Shown here: positions 1-5,389 of the stretch, in pieces
How the letters are laid out: every line of letters starts with the position of its first letter
How positions within the stretch are numbered: position 1 is the first letter of the stretch
Origin: Chloroflexota bacterium
Lineage (GTDB): Bacteria; Chloroflexota; Dehalococcoidia; Plut-88900
Assembly: GCA_022566235.1 (NCBI GenBank)
Contig: JADFJI010000077.1
Location: 1-8,350 of the forward strand
Direction of reading: 5' to 3'
Length of the DNA: 8,350 nucleotides
Notes under the pieces: generated by a model
The model's database searches: none
What the model saw: only the letters and a program-made list of their open reading frames with translations
What the model was told of the DNA's origin: nothing
Made by a program: the position numbers and the translations under genes

Positions 1-668
1 TGGAGAGCGAATCCACGGATATCGACGCTCCGGAGTACAAACCGATACTCGACCTGATGGCAGCGGTGGATTCCTACATACCACTGCCCGAGCGCCCCGC
101 CAACCTGCCCTTCCTCATGCCCATCGAAGACGTGTTCGGCATCAAGGGCCGGGGCACGGTGGTGACGGGGCGGGTAGAGCGGGGCACGGTTAAGACCGGC
201 GACACGGTGGAGATAGTGGGATATGGGGAGACCAGAAGCACGGTGGTGACGGGAGTCGAGATGTTCCATAAGACCCTGGACGCGGCCGAGCCCGGCGATG
301 CGGTCGGATGCCTCCTGAGAGGCATCGAGCGAGAGGATATCGAACGGGGTCAGGTGCTGGCGAAGCCCGGCTCCATCAAGCCCCATATGACAAGCGACGC
401 ACAGGTATACGTCCTGACAAAGGAAGAGGGTGGACGGCACACGCCGTTCTTCAACGGATACAAGCCCCAGTTCTACATCAGAACAACCGATGTTACGGGC
501 GAGATAAGCCTCCCAGAGGGCACGGAGATGGTGATGCCAGGAGACAACATCACTATGGGGATAAAACTGATAACCCCCGTGGCCTTGGAGCAGGAGCTTC
601 GCTTCGCCATACGTGAGGGCGGTAGAACGGTGGGATCCGGAGTGTTCATAAAGATAACAGAGGACTAA
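1..668 (+). CDS. tuf: Elongation factor Tu, 3' part (5' end outside window)
   Basis: EF-Tu is the cytoplasmic GTPase that brings aminoacyl-tRNA to the ribosome. Only the C-terminal 221 or so residues are present. The reading frame is open from base 3 (ESESTDIDAPEY...) and runs through the ATG at 57 without interruption, so that ATG is an internal Met and not the start. The visible part is the end of the G domain, then the domain II barrel (PIEDVFGIKGRGTVVTGRVE) and domain III, with the family motifs EEGGRHTPFF, YKPQFYIRTTDVTG and ending GSGVFIKITED before TAA. The nucleotide-binding motifs lie outside the window. rpmG follows after 42 nt with no terminator between, so the two are probably co-transcribed. 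Nothing suggests a pseudogene. Identification is certain; only the true start is missing. Confidence 0.98.
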   Translation, partial: ESESTDIDAPEYKPILDLMAAVDSYIPLPERPANLPFLMPIEDVFGIKGRGTVVTGRVERGTVKTGDTVEIVGYGETRSTVVTGVEMFHKTLDAAEPGDAVGCLLRGIEREDIERGQVLAKPGSIKPHMTSDAQVYVLTKEEGGRHTPFFNGYKPQFYIRTTDVTGEISLPEGTEMVMPGDNITMGIKLITPVALEQELRFAIREGGRTVGSGVFIKITED

Positions 669-710
669 GAGCCCCGCGCGATAAACTCACCGGGGACCGG
701 CAACAAAACT

Positions 711-878
711 ATGGCCAGAAAAGCGGGTGGCAGACAAGTAATCAACCTCGCCTGCACAGAATGTAGAGAGAGGACATACACCACCTCTAAGAATCGCAGG
801 AACGATTCGGGGCGGCTGGAGTTGTCCAAATACTGCCCGCGCTGTCGAGGTCACAAACTGCACAGGGAGACGAGATGA
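711..878 (+). CDS. rpmG: 50S ribosomal protein L33 (bL33), zinc-binding form
   Basis: A 55-codon gene encoding the small large-subunit protein bL33, which sits near the tRNA exit site. The product starts MARKAGGRQVINLACTEC and ends GHKLHRETR. Two CxxC pairs (C15-C18 and C42-C45) form the zinc ribbon, so this is the C+ form rather than the cysteine-free paralogue some bacteria use under zinc limitation. The stretch RTYTTSKNRRN is the usual L33 core. It ends in TGA at 876-878, which overlaps the secE ATG at 875 (ATGA), a sign of translational coupling. The Shine-Dalgarno sequence is weak (GGGGACCGG well upstream). Position between tuf and secE is the common bacterial order. Confidence 0.95.
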   Translation: MARKAGGRQVINLACTECRERTYTTSKNRRNDSGRLELSKYCPRCRGHKLHRETR

Positions 879-1108
879 GGAGATTCACCCTTCCTGCCCG
901 AGAGAGGATCGCCGCCCAGCGGTCATTTTTCGGCAGGTTCCGGTTCATAACCGATTCCATAGCCGAGCTGAAAAAGGTGAGCTGGCCATCCCGTGAGGAG
1001 ACCAAGCGGCTCACCACCATGGTGGTCATAATCTCCGTTGCTATGGGGATATTCCTTGGATTTGTAGACGAGGTGTTCTCCACGGTCATTGACCTCCTTA
1101 TCTTCTAA
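875..1108 (+). CDS. secE: Protein translocase subunit SecE
   Basis: SecE clamps the SecY channel of the Sec translocon in the cytoplasmic membrane. The 77-residue product is the short single-span type found in most bacteria outside the enterics. It has a basic amphipathic N-terminal helix (residues 1-30), the SecE hallmark AELKKVSWPSREET at about 30-43, then one membrane helix from about 47 to 66 (TMVVIISVAMGIFLGF) and a hydrophobic C-terminus. The start codon overlaps the rpmG stop (ATGA), so it is probably translated by reinitiation. The next gene, nusG, follows after 97 nt, the usual secE-nusG pairing. Confidence 0.96.
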   Translation: MRRFTLPARERIAAQRSFFGRFRFITDSIAELKKVSWPSREETKRLTTMVVIISVAMGIFLGFVDEVFSTVIDLLIF

Positions 1109-1205
1109 ACCTCCATCCTATCCCCCTTACGCTCTACAGATATTTAGACAACGTTACAGGCGGCTTGATGAGCAGCTTGTTTAAGAGGCCTGAGAAGCAA
1201 GTTTC

Positions 1206-1772
1206 ATGAGCGCGAAACAGGTAAAAGAGAAAACGGCGAAGGAAGAGAAGCACTGGTATGTGGTGCACACCTACGCCGGCTACGAGGACCGGGTGAAGAA
1301 GAACCTGGAACATCGCATCGAGTCGATGGATGCCACCGATGAGATATTCCAAGTCCTGGTCCCCACCGAGGATGAGATAGATATCCGAGAGGGCCAGAGA
1401 CGCACCATATCCAAGAAGGTGTTCCCGGGATACATACTGGTGGACATGGCCCTAACGGACAATAGCTGGCACGTAGTGAGGAACACCCCCGGGGTCACGG
1501 GCTTCGTCACCTCAGGAGACCCGCCCCGACCCATACCCCTTGAGGACGATGAGGTGAACAAAATAGTCAGCCAGATGGAGGCCGAGGCGCCCAGGATCAA
1601 GGTGGGCCTGGAGAAGGGTCAGAAGATCAGGATCATCGATGGCCCCTTCTCCGATTTCATCGGGTCGGTAGAGGAGATGTATCCGGATAAGGGCAAGATC
1701 AAGGTCCTGGTCTCTTTCTTCGGTCGGGACACAGGTTTGGAACTGGACTTCTTACAGGTGGAAAAACTTTAG
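1206..1772 (+). CDS. nusG: Transcription termination/antitermination factor NusG
   Basis: NusG binds the RNA polymerase clamp to raise processivity and couples polymerase to Rho or to ribosomal uS10. The 188-residue protein has an acidic/basic leader (1-15), an NGN domain at about 16-125 (KHWYVVHTYAGYEDRVKKNL, then KVFPGYILVDM and the RNTPGVTGFV motif), and a C-terminal KOW domain at about 136-188 (GQKIRIIDGPF, then KVLVSFFGRDTGLELDF). Length is normal and no extra domain is inserted. The start is the only ATG consistent with a full NGN domain; the upstream AGGCCTGAGAAG is a poor ribosome-binding site. The 97-nt gap after secE shows no clear promoter, so read-through is assumed. rplK follows after 23 nt. 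Confidence 0.97.
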   Translation: MSAKQVKEKTAKEEKHWYVVHTYAGYEDRVKKNLEHRIESMDATDEIFQVLVPTEDEIDIREGQRRTISKKVFPGYILVDMALTDNSWHVVRNTPGVTGFVTSGDPPRPIPLEDDEVNKIVSQMEAEAPRIKVGLEKGQKIRIIDGPFSDFIGSVEEMYPDKGKIKVLVSFFGRDTGLELDFLQVEKL

Positions 1773-1795
1773 AAACAGGGGTGGTTGGTAGATAG

Positions 1796-2224
1796 ATGGC
1801 CAAGAGAGTGAAGGCGGTCCTTAAACTGCAGATCGAGGCCGGCAAGGCGACGCCAGCCCCGCCCGTGGGCCCTGCCCTGGGGCAGCACGGCGTCAACATT
1901 ATGGCCTTCTGTAAAGAATACAACTCTCGGACGGCCCCCCAGGCGGGGACCATCGTTCCCGTGGAGCTTACCATCTATCAAGATGCCTCCTTCTCGTTCA
2001 TCACCAAGACTCCCCCAGCCTCCACCTTGATTAAGAGCGCGGCGGGTCTCGAGAAGGGGAGCGGGCTGGCGGGCCAGGAGTCCGCAGGTCAGGTAACGCG
2101 AGACAAGATCAGGGAGATAGCCGAGGTGAAGATGAAGGACCTCAACGCCATGGACATGGAAGGTGCGATGCGTATCATAGAGGGCACTGCGCGGACCATG
2201 GGCATAGAGGTTGTCGACGCTTGA
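1796..2224 (+). CDS. rplK: 50S ribosomal protein L11 (uL11)
   Basis: uL11 forms the base of the ribosomal stalk and the GTPase-associated centre, together with 23S rRNA helices 43/44. The 142-residue product has normal length. The N-terminal domain (1-70) shows the family motif PAPPVGPALGQHGVNIMAFC, with the proline pair that moves during factor binding and thiostrepton binding. The C-terminal rRNA-binding domain (75-142) shows TPPASTLIKSAAGLEKGSG and ends in the conserved MRIIEGTARTMGI. It lies 23 nt after nusG and 46 nt before rplA, giving the standard rplKA pair. The purine-rich GGTGGTTGGTAG just upstream may serve as ribosome-binding site. Confidence 0.98.
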   Translation: MAKRVKAVLKLQIEAGKATPAPPVGPALGQHGVNIMAFCKEYNSRTAPQAGTIVPVELTIYQDASFSFITKTPPASTLIKSAAGLEKGSGLAGQESAGQVTRDKIREIAEVKMKDLNAMDMEGAMRIIEGTARTMGIEVVDA

Positions 2225-2270
2225 TCCTCTATCTGAATGTTACTCTTGTGGTGGAAGGTAATTCATAAAG

Positions 2271-2987
2271 ATGCCCAAACACGGAAAATCGTATATCGAG
2301 GCTGAGAAGCTGGTTGATAAGGCCAAGTTCTACTCACCACAAGAAGCGATGGACCTGGTCATAAAGACGGCCCGGGCCAAGTTTGACGAGACTGTGGAGA
2401 TCCACATGCGCATGGGCCTGGACCCGCGGCACGCGGACCAACAGGTCCGAGGCCTTGCTATGCTGCCCCACGGCACCGGGCAGCAGGTCAGGGTCCTGGT
2501 CTTCGCTCAGGGCGAGGCTGCAACATCGGCGGAGGAGGCGGGCGCTGACCACGTAGGCGCCGATGACATGATTAAAAAGATAGAGGGCGGATGGCTGGAG
2601 TTCGATACGGCCATAGCCACATCCGATATGATGAGCAAAATAGGTAAGCTGGGCAAGATCCTGGGGCGCAAGGGCCTCATGCCCAATCCCAAGTCGGGCA
2701 CGGTGGTCCAGCAGGACGGCCTGCCCCAAGCCATAGCGGACTCCAAAAAGGGCAAGATAGATTATCGATTGGACAAAACTTCCGTCATCCACGTGCCGTT
2801 AGGAAAGGCTAGTTTTGAAAGCAGCCAGCTCGTCGAAAATCTGTCCAGCTTCGTCGACTCCGTAGTCAGGGCAAAGCCCAGTGGGGCCAAGGGGGAGTAT
2901 GTAAAGAAGATATCTCTGTCCGCGACTCACGGGCCGGGGATCAACATGGACGTGCAGGCGGCCCTGGCCCTTGGTTCCAGCGATTAA
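2271..2987 (+). CDS. rplA: 50S ribosomal protein L1 (uL1)
   Basis: uL1 builds the mobile stalk by which deacylated tRNA leaves the E site, and in many bacteria it represses its own rplKA mRNA. The 238-residue protein has the two-domain arrangement. Domain I is split (about 1-68 and 160-238) and encloses domain II (about 69-158). The L1 signature lies at residues 123-144, including KLGKILGRKGLMPNPKSGT. Other landmarks are KFDETVEIHMRMGLDPRHAD near the N-terminus and FSSFVDSV-like LSSFVDSVVRAKPSGAKG near the C-terminus. GGAAGGT at about 13 nt before ATG is the likely ribosome-binding site. I did not find a convincing L1 target stem-loop in the short spacers upstream. Confidence 0.98.
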   Translation: MPKHGKSYIEAEKLVDKAKFYSPQEAMDLVIKTARAKFDETVEIHMRMGLDPRHADQQVRGLAMLPHGTGQQVRVLVFAQGEAATSAEEAGADHVGADDMIKKIEGGWLEFDTAIATSDMMSKIGKLGKILGRKGLMPNPKSGTVVQQDGLPQAIADSKKGKIDYRLDKTSVIHVPLGKASFESSQLVENLSSFVDSVVRAKPSGAKGEYVKKISLSATHGPGINMDVQAALALGSSD

Positions 2988-3000
2988 CAACTCAATAGTC

Positions 3001-3146
3001 CTAAGCTGAAGACGGCGGGTGGCTCCAGGATGAGCCTGAAACCAGAGGCCCGCTCAGGCAAGATTAGTATTTGGCACCGGCCCGGCGTCGCCGCCCGGCG
3101 CAAGCAGATGCGAATCCCCCTGAGCTACGTCTCAAGGGGATTTTTT
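3001..3146 (+). promoter_or_regulatory. Ribosomal protein L10 leader (rplJL attenuator)
   Basis: A cis-acting leader RNA between rplA and rplJ. It matches the L10 leader pattern: an AGCTGAAGACGGCGGG segment facing GGCCCGCTCAGGCAAG. Pairings I can draw are CTAAGC/TGA (3001-3009) with TCA-G-GC-AAGA-TTAG (3054-3067), GCGGG (3015-3019) with CCCGC (3049-3053), and a terminal hairpin GGCTC (3021-3025) with GAGCC (3032-3036), loop CAGGAT. The bulges AGACG and AAGA give the kinked stem that L10-L12 complexes bind. A competing helix pairs GCTCAGG (3052-3058) with CCTGAGC (3119-3125) and GATT (3062-3065) with AATC (3113-3116), which would break the downstream terminator. The inferred logic is that free L10(L12)4 stabilises the first structure, frees the terminator and lowers rplJL transcription, as known for Bacillus subtilis. 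Pairings were drawn by eye, not folded by program. Confidence 0.85.
3113..3146 (+). terminator. Intrinsic (attenuator) terminator upstream of rplJ
   Basis: A strong hairpin followed by a T run. AATCCCC (3113-3119) pairs with GGGGATT (3136-3142), and after one C/A mismatch TGAG (3121-3124) pairs with CTCA (3131-3134). The loop is CTACGT and the RNA ends in TTTTTT (3141-3146). It lies only 34 nt before the rplJ start, inside the operon, which fits conditional termination and not an operon end. Its whole 5' arm is also the partner of the alternative antiterminator helix of the L10 leader. Confidence 0.88.
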
Positions 3147-3180
3147 CGAGCAACCCCCACTACAGGGAACGGTAAATAGA

Positions 3181-3705
3181 ATGCCAACCGAGAAGAAAAT
3201 GCAACAGGTGGACCAGATAGCCGATCTCCTGTCCCGTTGCACCATCGCCATCGCAACGGACTACAGGGGCCTGAGCATGACCGAGATGATGTCTCTGCGG
3301 CGCAAGCTGCGGGCGCAGGGCGTGGAGTACAGGGTGGTGAAGAATAGCCTGGCCCGTCTGGCCGCGAAGAAGACGGAGAGCCAGCCTCTAATCCCTCTGC
3401 TGGAAGGGCCCACGGCCCTGGCCTTCGGGTACGGAGAGATCACCGAACCTGCCAAGGTCCTGGTCGATCACATCAGATCCGAGAGGAGCGTGCTGAGCAT
3501 TAAGGGCGGCCTGATGGGGGGTGAGGCCCTGGCCCCGGAGCAGGTGAATATTCTGGCGACCCTGCCTTCCAGAGAGGTGCTGCTGGCGAAGGCCCTCGGG
3601 GCCCTTCAGGGCCCCATCTATTCCCTCCACGCGGTGTTGAGCGCTCAGCTAAGGGGCCTGATCACCGCGCTAAATGCGAGATTAGAGCAACTGCAAGGAG
3701 AATGA
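3181..3705 (+). CDS. rplJ: 50S ribosomal protein L10 (uL10)
   Basis: uL10 anchors the bL12 dimers of the ribosomal stalk to 23S rRNA. The 174-residue product has the family N-terminal domain (1-130), with ATDYRGLSMTEMMSLRRKLR at 25-44, VKNSLARLA at 53-61 and EGPTALAFGYGE at 75-86. The C-terminal helix (about 130-174, REVLLAKALGALQGPIYSL then AQLRGLITALNARLEQL) carries the L12-dimer binding segments. The start follows the attenuator leader. AGGGA at 3164-3168 is a weak and rather distant ribosome-binding site, so leader structure may also affect translation. It is followed by rplL after 29 nt. Expression should be limited by its own product through the leader. Confidence 0.97.
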   Translation: MPTEKKMQQVDQIADLLSRCTIAIATDYRGLSMTEMMSLRRKLRAQGVEYRVVKNSLARLAAKKTESQPLIPLLEGPTALAFGYGEITEPAKVLVDHIRSERSVLSIKGGLMGGEALAPEQVNILATLPSREVLLAKALGALQGPIYSLHAVLSAQLRGLITALNARLEQLQGE

Positions 3706-3717
3706 AGAAGGTTTCCT

Positions 3718-3725
3718 AGAAGGAG
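3718..3725 (+). promoter_or_regulatory. Strong Shine-Dalgarno sequence of rplL
   Basis: AGAAGGAG lies 9 nt before the rplL ATG. It is the best ribosome-binding site of the + strand cluster and much better than that of rplJ. This fits the need for several copies of bL12 per uL10. Confidence 0.75.
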
Positions 3726-3734
3726 TAAATCATC

Positions 3735-4130
3735 ATGGCTACCAAAGCAAAAGGGGCTGCCAAGGACAATATCCTGGAGTCCATAAAAGAGATGACGGTC
3801 CTGGAGCTATCGGAGCTGATCAAGGCCATCGAGTCGGAGTTCGGCGTAAGCGCTGCCGCCCCGGTGGCTGCAGCCGCAGCCCCGGCCGAAGCCGAGGCCG
3901 CAGCCCCGGTCGAAGAGAAGACGGAGTTCGACGTCGTTCTCAAGAACTTCGGTGAAAACAAGATAAACGTCATCAAGGCCGTTCGTGAGCTGACGACTCT
4001 TGGCCTGAGGGAGGCGAAGGAGCTGGTGGAGAGCGCCCCCAAAGCGGTAAAAGAGGCGGTCACCAAGGAGGAGGCGGAGAGCGCGAAGAAGACGCTGGAG
4101 GGGGCCGGGGCCACCGTCGAGATAGCATAG
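3735..4130 (+). CDS. rplL: 50S ribosomal protein L7/L12 (bL12)
   Basis: bL12 is the multicopy stalk protein that recruits and activates translational GTPases. The 131-residue product has an N-terminal dimerisation and L10-binding helix domain (about 10-38, ILESIKEMTVLELSELIKAIE), a flexible Ala/Pro/Glu hinge (about 39-62, AAAPVAAAAAPAEAEAAAP) and the C-terminal factor-binding domain (63-131), with KTEFDVVLKNFGENKINVIK and LGLREAKELVESAPKAVKE. A nine-residue basic N-terminal leader makes it slightly longer than the usual 120-128 residues. The start is supported by AGAAGGAG. It is the last gene of the cluster here; rpoB and rpoC do not follow. Confidence 0.98.
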   Translation: MATKAKGAAKDNILESIKEMTVLELSELIKAIESEFGVSAAAPVAAAAAPAEAEAAAPVEEKTEFDVVLKNFGENKINVIKAVRELTTLGLREAKELVESAPKAVKEAVTKEEAESAKKTLEGAGATVEIA

Positions 4131-4454
4131 GGAAGGCCGAGAGCGTTTTCAGAAGAGCCTTAACAGGTGGCCGGCATCTCCGGAGTATCCGAATTCGGGG
4201 GTCTTAATGGTCATCAACATAATAGATTGACCGCTACTCCCGCTCATGGTTCGACCCTTCGGCTTTGCTCCCTTCGATGGAACTCAGGACAGGCAAGCTC
4301 ACCACGAACGGGATGGGGCCTTACCGTCTGTCCTGAGCTTGTCCCGATACTCGGGACTTGCCGAAGGGGACGCGCAAACTCGAAGTCCCATCCTACAGTT
4401 GTCACCACTGTCACCATATTTTCCTTAACACCCTATGGGTCCTCTTTATGAGGG
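4131..4454. other. Intergenic spacer between convergent units, no gene seen
   Basis: These 324 bases separate the ribosomal protein cluster from the convergent minus-strand genes. I see no credible gene. Open frames here run through the palindromic repeat and look like nothing known. A weak AAGGC/GCCTT stem (4133-4137 with 4157-4161, 19-nt loop) follows rplL but has no T run, so I do not call it a terminator. The centre is a composite palindromic repeat, and 4400-4416 holds two copies of TGTCACCA nine bases apart. Confidence 0.6.
4239..4376. repeat. Composite nested palindrome, REP-like dispersed element
   Basis: At least four inverted pairs are packed into about 140 bases. CCCGCTCATGGT (4239-4250) is matched by ACCACGAACGGG (4301-4312) at 10 of 12 positions. 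CCCTTCGGC (4255-4263) pairs with GCCGAAGGG (4360-4368). CTCAGGACAG (4283-4292) pairs with CTGTCCTGAG (4328-4337). GTCCCGA-TAC-TCGGGAC (4341-4357) is a perfect 7-bp hairpin. Motifs such as GTCCTGAGCTTGTC and CACGAACGGG recur as dispersed intergenic repeats in Chloroflexota and some other phyla; that is recollection, not a search. It sits between convergent genes, where it could stabilise 3' ends or help stop transcription from both sides. No transposase is nearby, so any mobility would be in trans. Confidence 0.75.
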
Positions 4455-5324
4455 TCACGGGCCGAGCGTAAACTCGGGGGCCAGCCCGCCAAGTATCTCC
4501 GCCGAGTTGCCTTCTCCGTGGGCCATGAAACGCCCTCCGGCCGTCTGGCTGGTGACGTTGGCAAATAGTCCCTGGAGACCTACGAAGGCGTTCAGGTCCT
4601 GAAGGGAGGCTCCAACCTCAGCCTCACTATCGAAAACGGCCACGAAGTCGAAGGTGGAGAGGGTGGAGTCCTTCTTGTTGAAGCTCATACCAATGGCCCG
4701 GCACCCCGCCGCCACGAATGCGCAGTCGCCCGATACCACCATATAGAACCCGGGGGGCAGGGCGTCCAGAACGGAGGAGATGGCCTCACTGGTGCCCAGG
4801 GCCCTCTTTTCCTTGAGCTGGGACACCATCAGCTCAAGGCTGGAGAAGTCGCTGGTGATGGCAATGCGGTCCGGCGCAAGAAAGGCTACGTTGCCGATGG
4901 GGCCGAACCAGACCTCTGTTCCCTCTACATCCATGACCAGATGTTCGGTATCGGCCAGCCTCTGGCGTATCTGTTCCAGGGCAAATGGGCCCTGGGCCAC
5001 CAGAATGCGGTTGTTCTCCAGCAGGAAGGTCATGGCTCCGGTTAAATCGGAGCTGCCCAATCCCAGGCTCCCCAAGCTCCTGTTCAGCGCTTTTCTAACA
5101 GGGTCGGCCGCCAGCGCCAGCTCCTGGTCCTCGCCTATAACACTCAGGTCCACCAGGCCAACGGCCTCGGCATCTCGAGGAGCGGAATCGGCTATGGTGA
5201 GGTCCGATCCTTCCGGCGAGCCGCCACAGGCCACGGCCAGAAGGCCGAATATGAAGAGGACCAGAATGGCAACCCCGTATCGGGCACAGGGTCCCCGGGC
5301 GACCGTTCCATCACCTCTGTCCAC
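4455..5324 (-). CDS. Putative lipoprotein of unknown function
   Basis: I do not recognise the family. The preferred start is GTG at 5324 (289 residues), because GGAGGT lies 6 nt upstream and the result is a compact lipoprotein signal: a basic n-region, the hydrophobic stretch YGVAILVLFIFGLLAVA and then C33 with GGSPEGSD. The lipobox LAVAC is slightly atypical (Ala at -3). An in-frame ATG at 5393 overlaps the stop of the upstream permease gene but lacks a spaced Shine-Dalgarno sequence and would add 23 unusual residues. The mature part is soluble, alternating predicted strands and helices, for example AVGLVDLSVIGEDQ, AMTFLLENNRILVAQGPF, GTEVWFGPIGNVAFLAPDRI and PPGFYMVVSGDC. Two cysteines seven apart (CAFVAAGC) could form a disulfide. 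The layout loosely recalls DUF3352-type surface proteins, but I cannot confirm this. It is last in a likely operon with the two permeases. Confidence 0.8.
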   Translation of the reverse strand: MDRGDGTVARGPCARYGVAILVLFIFGLLAVACGGSPEGSDLTIADSAPRDAEAVGLVDLSVIGEDQELALAADPVRKALNRSLGSLGLGSSDLTGAMTFLLENNRILVAQGPFALEQIRQRLADTEHLVMDVEGTEVWFGPIGNVAFLAPDRIAITSDFSSLELMVSQLKEKRALGTSEAISSVLDALPPGFYMVVSGDCAFVAAGCRAIGMSFNKKDSTLSTFDFVAVFDSEAEVGASLQDLNAFVGLQGLFANVTSQTAGGRFMAHGEGNSAEILGGLAPEFTLGP

Positions 5325-5330
5325 TCTGGC

Positions 5331-5336
5331 ACCTCC
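5331..5336 (-). promoter_or_regulatory. Shine-Dalgarno sequence deciding the lipoprotein start
   Basis: On the minus strand GGAAGGAGGTG ends in a perfect GGAGGT placed 6 nt before GTG at 5324. This is the best ribosome-binding site on this strand and argues that translation starts there and not at the ATG at 5393. Confidence 0.65.
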
Positions 5337-5389
5337 TTCCGGTGGAGCAACATCCGCTGACCGGCTACGCCTTGGGCGTGTGTACGAAA

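Noticed and set aside
57..59. ATG at 57 as the start of a short EF-Tu gene
   Set aside because: The frame is open upstream to the window edge and the upstream residues continue the EF-Tu sequence, so this is an internal methionine.
1109..1205. Possible promoter or terminator in the secE-nusG gap
   Set aside because: Contains some AT-rich sequence but no paired -35/-10 boxes and no hairpin with T run.
1773..1795. L1 autoregulatory target in the rplK leader
   Set aside because: The spacer is only 23 nt and I could not draw the asymmetric L1-binding stem-loop there or in 2225-2270.
3073..3101. GC-rich CGGC-GTC-GCCG hairpin in the L10 leader as a separate terminator
   Set aside because: Stem of only four pairs with a mismatch beyond, and no T run after it. 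It may simply fill the loop of the antiterminator.
3716..4114. 132-codon antisense frame opposite rplL
   Set aside because: It is the mirror of the Ala/Glu-rich rplL codons and gives a low-complexity Ala/Ser product; rplL is certain.
4167..4451. Open frames of 94 and 60 codons on the + strand in the spacer after rplL
   Set aside because: They run straight through the palindromic repeat. Their peptides (for example VRPFGFAPFDGTQDRQAHHERDG) are the translation of the repeat itself, of a kind often misannotated as hypothetical proteins, and have no ribosome-binding site.
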